From Halomonas sp. McH1-25 (GTDB lineage Bacteria; Pseudomonadota; Gammaproteobacteria; Pseudomonadales; Halomonadaceae), in contig NZ_JAKRFI010000004.1 in assembly GCF_022348165.1 (NCBI RefSeq), positions 62,001 through 126,000 on the forward strand: a stretch of 64,000 nucleotides of DNA, given 5' to 3'. The notes below the pieces were generated by a model, which was not told the origin of the DNA, made no database searches, and saw nothing but the letters and a program-made list of their open reading frames with translations. Position numbers and translations under genes: made by a program. Positions 1 through 9,732 of this stretch are shown here, in pieces. How positions within the stretch are numbered: position 1 is the stretch's first letter; every line of letters begins with the position of its first letter.

Positions 1-267
1 CGCACGTCCATCCTCATCGAGCGATGCCAGGGATTTGCCAAACAACATGAGCTCGCCATGCGTCGGGGCGTCGAGTCCGGCCAGCAAACCCAGCAGCGTC
101 GACTTGCCGGCACCCGAGCTGCCCAGAATCGCCACGCTCTCGCCGGGGAACACATCCAGGTCGAGACCTGTCAGGATATCGAGGCGGCGTTCGCCGCTAT
201 CGACCTGCTTGCCCAGGCCTCGGGCATGTAGAATGGCAGTGGTTTCACGCGCATGGGAGTCGGACAT
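1..267 (-). CDS. ABC transporter ATP-binding protein, YbbA/LolD-like (partial, N-terminal 89 residues)
   Basis: Only the first 89 codons are inside the window; the gene continues past base 1. The translation has the Walker A motif GSSGAGKST at about residues 49-57 inside a typical MacB/LolD-type nucleotide-binding fold (DILTGLDL before it, [11 protein letters not shown] after it). The start ATG (cat at 265-267) overlaps an alternative in-frame ATG of the divergent tesA gene. In Escherichia coli and relatives ybbA lies divergent to tesA beside the permease ybbP, so the context supports a YbbA-type ATPase that would energise a large-loop membrane protein. LolD is the main alternative, and the missing C-terminal half prevents a firmer choice. 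Confidence 0.85.
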   Translation of the reverse strand, partial: MSDSHARETTAILHARGLGKQVDSGERRLDILTGLDLDVFPGESVAILGSSGAGKSTLLGLLAGLDAPTHGELMLFGKSLASLDEDGRA

Positions 268-307
268 GGTGCAAGGTTTTCCTGTGGTTATCGGGTTCAG
301 TCGATCA

Positions 308-949
308 ATGCGATTCAAGCGACTCTGGCAACTGGCGCTGGCGGCCGGACTGCTATGGGCCAGTGCGGCGCTGGCCGCACCGACGACCGTCATGGTCATG
401 GGCGACAGCTTGAGCGCCGCCTACGGTATCGAACGCGAATTCGGCTGGGTCAATCTCCTGAGCAAGCGTCTGGATGACGATGTCGAGATCGTCAATGCCA
501 GTATCAGCGGCGAGACGACCTCGGGTGGCGCGGCACGCCTGCCCGAGCTATTGGGACAGCATGACCCCGACATCGTTCTGCTCGAACTCGGCGGCAACGA
601 CGGCCTGCGCGGCCTGCCGCCGGGACAGATGCGCGCCAACCTGGCACGCATGATCGAGGCCAGCCAGGATGCCGGCGCCAAGGTACTGCTGCTGGGCATC
701 GAGGTGCCGCCCAACTATGGCCAGGCGTATACCGACGCCTTCCGGCGCGTCTATCAGGGCCTGGCCGATGAGTATGGCATCCCGCTGGTGCCGTTCCTGC
801 TCGAGGGTATCGCCCTGGACAAGTCGCTGATGCAGAACGACGGTATCCACCCCACCGCGGCGGCCCAACCCCGGATTCTCGATAACGTGTGGCCGACCCT
901 GGAATCCTTGCTAACCGAAGAGCGACAGCTCGCCGAACAGCAGGGTTAA
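308..949 (+). CDS. tesA: Multifunctional acyl-CoA thioesterase I / lysophospholipase / arylesterase TesA
   Basis: A 213-residue periplasmic SGNH/GDSL hydrolase. A signal peptide covers about residues 1-24 (basic start, hydrophobic core, ALAA end). GDSL lies at 32-35 with catalytic Ser34, GGND at 95-98 supplies oxyanion-hole residues, and DGIHP near 178-182 contains the catalytic Asp and His. These are blocks I, III and V of the family. It cleaves fatty acyl thioesters and esters. I chose the ATG at 308 because it puts the signal peptide at the N-terminus; an in-frame ATG at 266 would add 14 residues. The stop overlaps that of the convergent EamA gene by 3 bases. Confidence 0.93.
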   Translation: MRFKRLWQLALAAGLLWASAALAAPTTVMVMGDSLSAAYGIEREFGWVNLLSKRLDDDVEIVNASISGETTSGGAARLPELLGQHDPDIVLLELGGNDGLRGLPPGQMRANLARMIEASQDAGAKVLLLGIEVPPNYGQAYTDAFRRVYQGLADEYGIPLVPFLLEGIALDKSLMQNDGIHPTAAAQPRILDNVWPTLESLLTEERQLAEQQG

Positions 950-1833
950 GTCGCTTCGGGCGCGGGCGCCTTCTGCAACTGCTGAAGCCCCAGCCCGGCC
1001 AGGATCAGCGCCAGCCCGACCAGCGTCGAGGCCAGGATCGGCTCGCCGACGATGACGTGCAGCAGAAACAGCGACACGGGCGGCGACAGGAAGATCAGGT
1101 TGGAGACCTTGGCGGTGCGCGAGACAGTGTGTACCGCCATCTGCCACAGCACGAAGGCGATCCCCATCTCGAACAGGCCGACATAGACGCCGGCGCCGAC
1201 ACCTGCCCAGCCATACCAGCCGAATCCCGGACCAAGTGCCACGATGACCGTCAACACCGGCAACCCCACTGAAAAATTCTGCCACTGGGCGACCAGCGGC
1301 TCGCGATGGTCACGCGCATTGAGCAGCCAGTACAGCGCCCACAGCAGCGTCGAGGCCAAGGCGGCCCCCACGCCCCACGGATCGGCGAATGCCACGTCGA
1401 ACACCTGGCCCCGCGTGGCGATGGTCCATACCCCGGCATAGGCAATCAGCCCGGCGAGCAGGTCGGTGCGGGTCAGCCGCTGACCGAGGATCGGCACGGC
1501 CAGAAACGCCATGGCCAGCGCCCAGGTATAGTTGAGCGCCATGGCCTCCTGCCCCGGCAGCCGGTCGTAGGCCGCGAACAGCACCAGGTAATAGGCCACC
1601 GGGTTCATCAGTCCGGCCCATAGCGCCGTGCGCCAGCCATGTCGCAGGGCGAGCCCCAACTGATTGCGCCGCCACACCAGAGCGCCGATCAGCAGCCACG
1701 AAACCAGCGCGGCGATCCACATCAGCTCGACCGGAGACATGGTCTCCAGCGCCAGCTTGAACGCCGTGGCCACCGTCGACCACAGTCCCACGGCACCCAC
1801 GCCGTACAGCATCGCCCGCTGATCCTGCGTCAT
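946..1833 (-). CDS. EamA/DMT-superfamily membrane transporter
   Basis: About 295 residues with ten hydrophobic segments in two repeated halves, as in EamA (DUF6) drug/metabolite exporters; each half ends in a basic stretch. The substrate cannot be told: relatives export amino acids, metabolites or drugs. The start at 1833 is preferred over an in-frame ATG at 1863 because GGGAG lies just upstream at the right distance. The gene is convergent with tesA, overlapping it at the stop codons, and has no obvious operon partner. Confidence 0.85.
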   Translation of the reverse strand: MTQDQRAMLYGVGAVGLWSTVATAFKLALETMSPVELMWIAALVSWLLIGALVWRRNQLGLALRHGWRTALWAGLMNPVAYYLVLFAAYDRLPGQEAMALNYTWALAMAFLAVPILGQRLTRTDLLAGLIAYAGVWTIATRGQVFDVAFADPWGVGAALASTLLWALYWLLNARDHREPLVAQWQNFSVGLPVLTVIVALGPGFGWYGWAGVGAGVYVGLFEMGIAFVLWQMAVHTVSRTAKVSNLIFLSPPVSLFLLHVIVGEPILASTLVGLALILAGLGLQQLQKAPAPEAT

Positions 1834-1963
1834 CCCTGCTCCCATTCGGCTTTCGCGAAACACGTTCCATTAGTTAAGGTGAGTAGCCTAACCGTAGCGG
1901 GCGAGACAGACGAGTCTGTCGCGCCTTGCTTCCACCGTTATTTCATCGAGAGACCATCCCGTC

Positions 1964-2980
1964 ATGGCGACACCTTCCAGTACCGTGCCGGCCGCCCCCG
2001 CCTCGCAGCCTCAAAGCAGCGCCTTCGTGATTGCCTACCGGCTGGATGGCAAGGGTGGCGGGCAGGCGCTCGACACGACCCAACTGCACCAGGCCTGGCA
2101 TCAGGATGAGGCATCGTTGTGGCTGCACCTGGACTTTCGCCATGACGATGTCATGGATTACCTGCATTCACTGGCCGGACTCGACGAGGCGGTCATCGAG
2201 GCGCTGATCGAGGAAGATACCCGCCCACGCGTCGCACGCTTCGGACGCGGCGTGGTGACCACGCTGCGCGGCATTAACTTCAACCCCGGCGCCGCGCCGG
2301 AGGATCTGATCTCGCTGCGCGTCTGGGTCACGCCCAAGCGCCTGATCACCCTGCGCCGGCGCTCGCTGCATGCGGTCAGCGTGGTGCGTGAGCGCATCGA
2401 CAGCGGCCAGGGGGCACTTTCGGTGCCCGACCTGCTGGCCTGGATGGTCGAGACGCTGGTCGACCAGGTCGGCGACGTCACCCATCAGCTCGAAGAGCGC
2501 ATGGCCGAGCTGGAGGACGCTCAGCTTACCGACGACGGCGACTTCGATGTCGACGACCTGACGCGCCTGCGCCGTCCGCTGATCACCCTGCGCCGCTTCA
2601 TGGGCCCGCAGCGCGACTGCCTGGCGCAGCTCGCCCAGGGACCGCTGTGGCTGGATGAGGAAACCAAGGTGTCGATCCGCGAGAGCGCCAACCAGCTGTC
2701 GCGCTACGTCGAGGACTTCAACGCCATGCAGGAACGCGCGCTGATCCTGCAGGAACAGCTATGGAGCGAGCACAACGAGCAACTCAACCAGCGCATGTAC
2801 ATGCTCGCCATCGTCACGACCGTATTCCTGCCGTTGAGCTTCTTGACCGGCCTGCTGGGCATCAACGTCGGCGGCATCCCCGGTGCGGAAAGCCCGTATG
2901 GCTTCATTGCCTTCGTGGCGATCACCCTCGCGGTGGGCGTGATCGTACTGGGCCTGCTCAAGCGCAAGCGCTGGTGGTGA
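1964..2980 (+). CDS. zntB: CorA-family zinc transporter ZntB
   Basis: A 338-residue protein of the usual ZntB length. A large acidic cytoplasmic domain (about 1-275) is followed by two C-terminal membrane helices (about 275-297 and 308-330) and a basic RKRWW end. The signature between the helices reads GIN at 299-301, the GxN motif of the CorA/ZntB pore; GIN rather than GMN favours ZntB over the magnesium transporter CorA. ZntB carries zinc across the inner membrane. The gene stands alone between an opposing EamA gene and a convergent SelT-like gene. Confidence 0.88.
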   Translation: MATPSSTVPAAPASQPQSSAFVIAYRLDGKGGGQALDTTQLHQAWHQDEASLWLHLDFRHDDVMDYLHSLAGLDEAVIEALIEEDTRPRVARFGRGVVTTLRGINFNPGAAPEDLISLRVWVTPKRLITLRRRSLHAVSVVRERIDSGQGALSVPDLLAWMVETLVDQVGDVTHQLEERMAELEDAQLTDDGDFDVDDLTRLRRPLITLRRFMGPQRDCLAQLAQGPLWLDEETKVSIRESANQLSRYVEDFNAMQERALILQEQLWSEHNEQLNQRMYMLAIVTTVFLPLSFLTGLLGINVGGIPGAESPYGFIAFVAITLAVGVIVLGLLKRKRWW

Positions 2981-3014
2981 AACATGGCCGAATGCCGCCC
3001 GTTTTCCGCCGGTG

Positions 3015-3284
3015 CTAACGGTCGATGTGGCCCAGGTCCCGTTGCGGATCCAACTTGTCGCGCACGCGACGCTTGAGTTCCTTGACGTCGGGAAAACCGC
3101 CGTCGCGCTTACGCTCCCAGATCACCTCGTCGTCGAAGAACACCTCGAAATGACCGCCATGGCTGGGCGCCAAGGCGACCTGCTCGAGATCCTCGCCGAA
3201 GGTGGAAAGCAGTTCCTGGGCATACCAGCCCGCACGCAGTAGCCACTGGCACTGCGTGCAATAATGGATGCGAACCCGTGCCAT
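3015..3284 (-). CDS. SelT/SelW/SelH (Rdx-type) thioredoxin-fold protein
   Basis: An 89-residue protein beginning MARVRIHYC with a CTQC motif at residues 9-12. That is the CxxC (CxxU in selenoproteins) redox motif of the SelW/Rdx family, followed by the family's GHFEVFF and W(E)RKRDGGFPD segments. The family is thought to be redox-active, but its bacterial role is unknown. The ATG at 3284 puts the motif at the usual distance from the N-terminus; the open frame extends upstream without family similarity. No partner genes are evident. Confidence 0.85.
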   Translation of the reverse strand: MARVRIHYCTQCQWLLRAGWYAQELLSTFGEDLEQVALAPSHGGHFEVFFDDEVIWERKRDGGFPDVKELKRRVRDKLDPQRDLGHIDR

Positions 3285-3379
3285 CGTCTGCGTCTCCGCT
3301 GAAGTGTCGATGGCCATCATAACAAGTCGTCGTACGGTCTTCGCTAGGTACCCGCGACGTGACGCCAAGGAGGTTATGC

Positions 3380-4693
3380 ATGGCCGAGACCGGCATCAGC
3401 CAGTCGAGATTGTTCGAGAAACTGACCGGCAGCGAAGACGACCATTCGTGCCAGGACATCTCCGCCGACGCCTGTCGCGAACAACCGGGAAACTTCGTAC
3501 GCCAGTTGTTCGCTTCGCTGGGCAACAAACTCGCCGACGAGCTATCCAGCGCGCGCCTGGTCCTGCCCTGGCTGCTCGGCACGCTCGGCGCCCCGGTGTG
3601 GATGGTCGGCCTGCTGGTGCCGATCCGCGAAGCCGGCTCACTGCTGCCCCAGATCGTCGTGGCCGGAATCATCCGCGGCATGCCGCACCGCAAGTGGCTG
3701 TGGGTGGCCGGAGGCGTATTGCAGGCGGCCTGCGCCGTCCTGCTCGCACTGACGGCCCTGCTTGCCGGTGGTGCCATGGGCGGCGCACTGGTACTGGGGC
3801 TGCTGGTCGTGCTGGCGCTGTCACGCGGCGTGTCGTCCATTGCCACCAAGGATGTCATGGGCAAGACGATCGCCAAGGGGCGTCGCGGTACGCTGCAGGG
3901 CTGGAGCGGCAGCGTTGCCGGTGCCGTCACGCTGCTGACAGGGCTCGTGCTGATGCTGCTCGACGAGCATACCGGTACGCGCACCCTGGCCGCCCTGCTC
4001 ATGGTCGCGGCACTGGGATGGGCGGCCACCGCCCTGTGCGTGGCGCTGATCCGAGAGGAACGCAGCGCCACGCAAGGCGGCGAGAACGCCTGGCGGAGCA
4101 TCACGCGCGGCATCGCCCTGCTGCGCGAGGATCGCGCCTTCCTGCAGTTCAATGTCGCCCGATCCCTGCTACTTTCCAGCGCGCTGGCACTGCCTTACAT
4201 CGCCCTGCTCGGCCAACGGCGCAGCGGCGAAGACCTGGGCGGCCTGGGTATTCTCATCGTCATCTCGGGTATCGCCGGCATGCTCTCCAGCCCGCTGTGG
4301 GGCAAGCGCGCCGATGCCTCGAGCCGCCAGGTCATGCGCGACGCCGGTATCATTGCCGCGTTGTGCTGCCTGGCTGCAGCAGCGATCGCCTGGGTACCGG
4401 GAACCTGGGCCTCCTCGATCTGGCCGTACGCCCTCGTCTACGGCCTTCTGGTCATCGCCCATGCGGGCGTGCGCCTGGGGCGCAAGACCTATGTCGTCGA
4501 TCTGGCCGACAGTGACAATCGCGCCCTGTATGTCGCGTTCTCCAACACCTTGACCGGCGTCATGCTGCTGGTGGCAGGCGGAGTCATCGGCCTGTTGGCG
4601 CATTGGCTGGGTAGCGACATTCTGCTGCTGGCCCTGGCCCTGTGTGCCTTGGTGGCATCCATCACGGCACACCGACTCCCCGAGGTGGAATGA
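3380..4693 (+). CDS. MFS transporter
   Basis: A 437-residue membrane protein with about ten to twelve hydrophobic helices, RR/KR-rich cytoplasmic loops and a long central loop, as expected for a major facilitator carrier. The first ~45 residues are polar and acidic and contain three cysteines. The start at 3380 is set by a strong AAGGAGG (3367-3373) six bases upstream; an out-of-frame ATG sits at 3376. I do not recognise the substrate. It is transcribed in the same direction as the LOV gene, 83 bases upstream of it, with no visible terminator between. Confidence 0.82.
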   Translation: MAETGISQSRLFEKLTGSEDDHSCQDISADACREQPGNFVRQLFASLGNKLADELSSARLVLPWLLGTLGAPVWMVGLLVPIREAGSLLPQIVVAGIIRGMPHRKWLWVAGGVLQAACAVLLALTALLAGGAMGGALVLGLLVVLALSRGVSSIATKDVMGKTIAKGRRGTLQGWSGSVAGAVTLLTGLVLMLLDEHTGTRTLAALLMVAALGWAATALCVALIREERSATQGGENAWRSITRGIALLREDRAFLQFNVARSLLLSSALALPYIALLGQRRSGEDLGGLGILIVISGIAGMLSSPLWGKRADASSRQVMRDAGIIAALCCLAAAAIAWVPGTWASSIWPYALVYGLLVIAHAGVRLGRKTYVVDLADSDNRALYVAFSNTLTGVMLLVAGGVIGLLAHWLGSDILLLALALCALVASITAHRLPEVE

Positions 4694-4776
4694 CATCTCT
4701 GCCTTGCGATATTGAAAAGCCCAGCGCGGCTGGCCATGATGAACGATTGATCGAGCTCACAGGACCGTAAAGGCGC

Positions 4777-5217
4777 ATGAAAAGACCCCCGATGATCAAC
4801 GCAGAGCTGCTGGAACGGATCGTCAACTCCTCGGAGGACGGCATCACCGTGGCCGAGCAGGAAGGCGACGATACCATCCTCATTTACGTCAATCAGGGGT
4901 TCGAGCGCCTGACCGGCTATTCCGCCGACGAGATCCTCTACCGCGACTGCCGCTTCCTGCAGAATGACGATCGCGACCAGACGGCACTTGCCAACGTTCG
5001 CCGCGCTATCGCCGAAGGCCGTCCCTGCCGCGAAGTCATCCGCAACTATCGCAAGGACGGCAGCCTGTTCTGGAACGAGCTATCCATCACACCGGTATTC
5101 AACGAGCAGGACCGACTGACCTATTACATCGGCGTACAGAAGGACGTCACTGCCTACATGCAGGCATTGCAGGAACTCGAGACCCTGCGCAGCAGACCGG
5201 AAGGGGTCGAAGAGTAA
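4777..5217 (+). CDS. Short LOV blue-light photoreceptor (PAS domain, no effector)
   Basis: A 146-residue stand-alone PAS/LOV protein. The LOV signature reads RDCRFLQ, with the photo-adduct cysteine at residue 58 (53 counting from the internal MINAEL start), followed by NDDRDQ; NYRKDGS and FWNELSITPV fit the flavin-binding strands. Length, N-terminus and motif variant closely match my memory of the short LOV proteins SB1/SB2 of Pseudomonas putida. These bind FMN, form a cysteinyl adduct in blue light, and have only helical caps for dimerisation. No kinase, HTH or GGDEF partner is fused. The start could be 4777 (AAGGCG upstream) or 4792. The gene is downstream of an MFS carrier. Confidence 0.9.
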   Translation: MKRPPMINAELLERIVNSSEDGITVAEQEGDDTILIYVNQGFERLTGYSADEILYRDCRFLQNDDRDQTALANVRRAIAEGRPCREVIRNYRKDGSLFWNELSITPVFNEQDRLTYYIGVQKDVTAYMQALQELETLRSRPEGVEE

Positions 5218-5235
5218 AATTTATTTTCGCAGGGC

Positions 5236-5264
5236 TTGCCATTGTCTCCGGCAGACGTTATATA
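5236..5264 (+). promoter_or_regulatory. Predicted sigma70 promoter of the small acidic gene
   Basis: TTGCCA at 5236-5241 and TATATA at 5259-5264 are separated by 17 bases, a good -35/-10 pair about 60 bases before the start codon at 5324. The -10 lies inside one arm of an imperfect dyad (5253-5309), which could let a protein cover the promoter. Prediction from sequence alone. Confidence 0.5.
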
Positions 5265-5309
5265 GCGGGCAAAGGCATCGATGGGATGCCGGCTCGCTAT
5301 ACAGCGTCT
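5253..5309 (+). repeat. Imperfect inverted repeat over promoter and leader
   Basis: The arm at 5253-5270 (starting AGACG, containing TATAGCGG) is mirrored at 5292-5309 with about three mismatches. Between them GGCATC (5274-5279) pairs with GATGCC (5285-5290). The second arm ends just before the GGAGGG ribosome-binding site of the gene at 5324. It could be an operator or, in part, a leader hairpin. Confidence 0.5.
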
Positions 5310-5323
5310 GTGGAGGGTCTAGC

Positions 5324-5536
5324 ATGAGCCATGAAACGCTTGTTGAAGAACAACTTACCGATGAGCAGGATTTCTTCGACGCCGTCAATGACGCGCAATT
5401 CTCCCGGTCCCGCAGCACGCGCACCGATACCTTGCGAGTACGCCGTCAAGTCGAGGCCCTACTGGAAGAACGCCGGCTGAAGCGAGCCATCGAGGACGAC
5501 TGGCTCAACGAGATTGACGACGAGGAAGAAGAGTAG
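5324..5536 (+). CDS. Small acidic protein, resembles PA3496-type putative envelope-integrity protein
   Basis: A 70-residue protein with acidic ends and a basic middle (RVRRQVEALLEERRLKR), ending in DDWLNEIDDEEEE. This composition and the RRQ-LE-R-LKR-EDDW pattern resemble the small PA3496 family of Pseudomonas; that match is from memory and moderately sure. It has no signal peptide or membrane segment. A strong GGAGGG precedes the ATG and a good promoter lies upstream, so the gene is probably expressed on its own. A terminator follows at 5606. Confidence 0.7.
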   Translation: MSHETLVEEQLTDEQDFFDAVNDAQFSRSRSTRTDTLRVRRQVEALLEERRLKRAIEDDWLNEIDDEEEE

Positions 5537-5605
5537 CCTCATCTCTCGCTTCAGGCCTCTCGTTTCAAGCTTCTCGACGGTCCTGAACGACTCGCTGGAT
5601 CATGC

Positions 5606-5630
5606 GGACGCCTCGGCGTCCGTTTTCGTT
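5606..5630 (+). terminator. Rho-independent terminator
   Basis: GGACGC (5606-5611) pairs with GCGTCC (5616-5621) around a CTCG tetraloop, followed by GTTTTCGTT. It would end transcription from the small acidic gene before ettA. Confidence 0.7.
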
Positions 5631-5710
5631 CATCCGGGTATCGACTGGCGTTTCGCCCGAGCGGCCACTATCATCTGGCCATTCTCCATTTCAAACCAGA
5701 CCGGATTTCC

Positions 5711-7372
<1,662 letters not shown>

Positions 7373-7395
7373 CGCCCATCCGTTTTGGCCCTGCC

Positions 7396-7434
7396 CGGCG
7401 CCCTGTCTCGAACCGAGACAGGGCGCCGTCGTTT
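7396..7434. terminator. Strong hairpin terminator between ettA and lpxL
   Basis: A perfect 15-bp stem (7396-7410 with 7414-7428) with loop AAC, followed on the plus strand by TCGTTTA. It follows the ettA stop by about 24 bases. It lies between convergent genes and may also serve the acyltransferase transcript from the minus strand. Confidence 0.75.
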
Positions 7435-7513
7435 ATGCGAGAGCAACGACGCAGAGGTTCGCATCCATGCGCTTTCCCTTGCCCAGGACTTGCTGTGATG
7501 AGTCAGGCCGCGC

Positions 7514-8419
7514 TCAATAGAAGCCCGGTTCGCCCTTGGGCCGGGTCTTGAAGCGACGATGCAGCCACAGGTACTGCTCGGGGTGGCGACGAATCGCCGC
7601 TTCGATGACGGCGTTGATCCGTGTCGCGTCGGCGACTTCATCCCCCGTCGGGAAGTTCTCGAGGGCCGGCAGGTACTCCAGGGTATAACTGCGATCGTCG
7701 GGGTTGCGATGGAAGATCAGCGGCATGACCGGTGCGTCGGTCATGCGGGCGATTTTGGCGGTCAGCTTGATGGTGGCGGCCTCAACGCCGAAGAACGGTG
7801 CGAATACGCTGGCTTCGCGCCCGAAGTCCTGATCCGGCGAGTACCACACGGCATGCCCCGCCTTGATGCGACGTACGACACCCCGCAGGTCGTAACGGTC
7901 GATGGCCTTGCCGAAGATGTGCGAGCGCGCCCGGGTCATGAAGCGCTCGAACAACGTGTTGTCATGCGGACGGTAGACGACGTCGGCGGGAAAGAACAGC
8001 GAATGCAGCGCACCACCGAGATCCAGCGTCGAGAAGTGGATGCCGATGATCAGCGCCCCCTTGCCTTGTGCCATGGCCCGGTGCATGTGCTCTTCGCCCT
8101 TGAAGGTGACGCGATGGCGAAGATGCTCGGGGTCGCGGCACCACCCGGTGGCCGTCTCGACGATACCGATGCCGTTGGCGGCGAAGGTGTCACGCACCAA
8201 CCTGGCCCGCTGGGCGTCCCCCAACTCCGGAAAGGCCAGGCGCAGATTGGTCTCGGTGATGTGGCGGCGACGCTTGGCGAAGCGCCAGGCCAAGAGCCCG
8301 ATGGCCTTGCCCACGGCGAGTTTCAGTCGCCAGGGCAACCAGGCGCTCAGGCGCATCAGCCCGATCGAGCCCCAGGTCGGCCAGTAACGCGGATGCAGGA
8401 AGGATGATGTCTTGGACAA
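7514..8419 (-). CDS. lpxL: Lipid A biosynthesis acyltransferase, LpxL/HtrB type
   Basis: A 301-residue LpxL-family acyltransferase that adds a secondary acyl chain to Kdo2-lipid IVA at the inner membrane. The catalytic HX4D motif is HFSTLD at residues 128-133; GHAVWYSPDQDFG and RNPDDRSY match the family blocks, and a single hydrophobic segment lies near 25-45. The start is TTG at 8419 with AAGGAT just upstream; no ATG fits near the family N-terminus. A second paralogue with HX4E is at 23932. LpxP or LpxM are possible alternatives, as acyl specificity cannot be read. Confidence 0.88.
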   Translation of the reverse strand: MSKTSSFLHPRYWPTWGSIGLMRLSAWLPWRLKLAVGKAIGLLAWRFAKRRRHITETNLRLAFPELGDAQRARLVRDTFAANGIGIVETATGWCRDPEHLRHRVTFKGEEHMHRAMAQGKGALIIGIHFSTLDLGGALHSLFFPADVVYRPHDNTLFERFMTRARSHIFGKAIDRYDLRGVVRRIKAGHAVWYSPDQDFGREASVFAPFFGVEAATIKLTAKIARMTDAPVMPLIFHRNPDDRSYTLEYLPALENFPTGDEVADATRINAVIEAAIRRHPEQYLWLHRRFKTRPKGEPGFY

Positions 8420-8465
8420 ACCGTATCCTTGGGTCAGTTAATTACCGGGCGTCATTGTAGCCGCC

Positions 8466-8487
8466 CGGAAAGAGGCCGTCAGGCCTC
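8466..8487 (-). terminator. Terminator overlapping the alr stop codon
   Basis: On the minus strand GAGGCC (8487-8482) and GGCCTC (8477-8472) form a stem with a 4-base loop, followed by TTTCC. It contains the alr stop codon. A second stem, CCGGGCG/CGCCCGG (8468-8462 with 8451-8445), follows immediately. Confidence 0.55.
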
Positions 8488-9597
8488 GCCAACCTGGTGG
8501 CCGCCATGATAGCGGCGCGGCACTCTCGGCAGGATGCCCGTGAGCAGGGTATAGCTGATGGTATCGCAGTAGCGGGCGACCTCGTCGATCGACAGGATCG
8601 CCCCGTCGGGGTCCTGCCCCCAGAGTACGACCCGGCTGCCGATGCCGGCCTGTGGCAGGTCGGTGAGGTCTACCGTGAGCATGTCCATCGAGACCTTGCC
8701 GGCCAGGACCGTACGCTGGCCGTCGACCAGCACCGGCGTTCCGTCGATGGCGTGCCGATCATAGCCATCGCCATATCCGGCGGCGACCACGCCGATCCGG
8801 GAACGCCTCGGTGCTTTCCAGCGTCCCCCGTATCCCACCGCTTCCCCCGTGTCGATGTCCCGCACGGCGATGATCTCGGAGCGTAGCGTCATGACCGGCT
8901 TCAGCTTGCGGCTGGCATCGTTGGCGCCCTCCAGCGGGTCGCTGCCATAGAGCATCACGCCAGGCCGATTCCAGGCCCCGTGGGTTCGCGGCCATGCCAG
9001 GGTGGCCGGTGAGTTGGCCAGGCAAGTGGGAGCATCGAGTTCTGTCGCAAGTCCGTCGAGCAACGCCATCTGTCGTTGAAAGTAGCCATCGTCCAGCAGA
9101 TCGGCGGTGGCGAAGTGGCTCATCAGATGCAGCTCGCACACGCGATCCGGTGCGTCCTGCAGGCGATGCCAGACCGACGGCAATTGCTCCGGCGCAAACC
9201 CGAGTCGATGCATGCCGGAATCGACCTTGACCCAGGTGGGTATCGGCGCGCGGGGCCGAAAGGCCAGCACTGCCTCCACCTGCCAGTCACTGTGAACCGT
9301 CAGCCACAGCCCCAGCTCGTCCACACGACGCAACTCATCGCCGGTGAAGATGCCCTCCAGCAGCACGATGGGCTTGTCGATGCCACCACGGCGCAGCGTC
9401 TCGGCCTCTTCGATGCAGGCCACGGCGAACGCCGGCGCCAGATCGCTCAGCGCATGCGCGCAGGCCACGGCGCCATGCCCATAGGCATCCGCCTTGATGA
9501 CCGCCAACGCCTGGCTGGTAGGCGCCAGGCCGTGAGCCAGGCGGTAGTTGTGTCGCAATGCATCGAGATCGATATCGGCAACCAGCGGGCGCCCCAT
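8479..9597 (-). CDS. alr: Alanine racemase
   Basis: A 372-residue fold-type III PLP enzyme that interconverts L- and D-alanine for peptidoglycan. The PLP lysine is Lys35 in AVIKADAYGHG and the second catalytic base is Tyr256 in VGYGGRW. The KVDSGMHRLGF, LMSHFATAD and NRPGVMLYG blocks are all present. It is a single gene here, with lpxL downstream. Whether it is the biosynthetic Alr or catabolic DadX type cannot be decided; no D-amino acid dehydrogenase is nearby, so Alr is preferred. Confidence 0.95.
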   Translation of the reverse strand: MGRPLVADIDLDALRHNYRLAHGLAPTSQALAVIKADAYGHGAVACAHALSDLAPAFAVACIEEAETLRRGGIDKPIVLLEGIFTGDELRRVDELGLWLTVHSDWQVEAVLAFRPRAPIPTWVKVDSGMHRLGFAPEQLPSVWHRLQDAPDRVCELHLMSHFATADLLDDGYFQRQMALLDGLATELDAPTCLANSPATLAWPRTHGAWNRPGVMLYGSDPLEGANDASRKLKPVMTLRSEIIAVRDIDTGEAVGYGGRWKAPRRSRIGVVAAGYGDGYDRHAIDGTPVLVDGQRTVLAGKVSMDMLTVDLTDLPQAGIGSRVVLWGQDPDGAILSIDEVARYCDTISYTLLTGILPRVPRRYHGGHQVGEA

Positions 9598-9732
9598 GGC
9601 TCAAGCCTCCTGAAAACCCTCATTATTTGCCAAACGGCATCGACTTTCATCACCTCTAACAAACGAAAAGCGGCGAAATACCAGTCGACACGACCAATAT
9701 TCCACCGCTGCTTAGAAAATAACGTTGCCGGG

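Noticed and set aside
35-307. N-terminal extension of tesA to the frame start at 35
   Set aside because: It overlaps the divergent ABC ATPase gene and would bury the signal peptide; the ATG at 308 fits the family.
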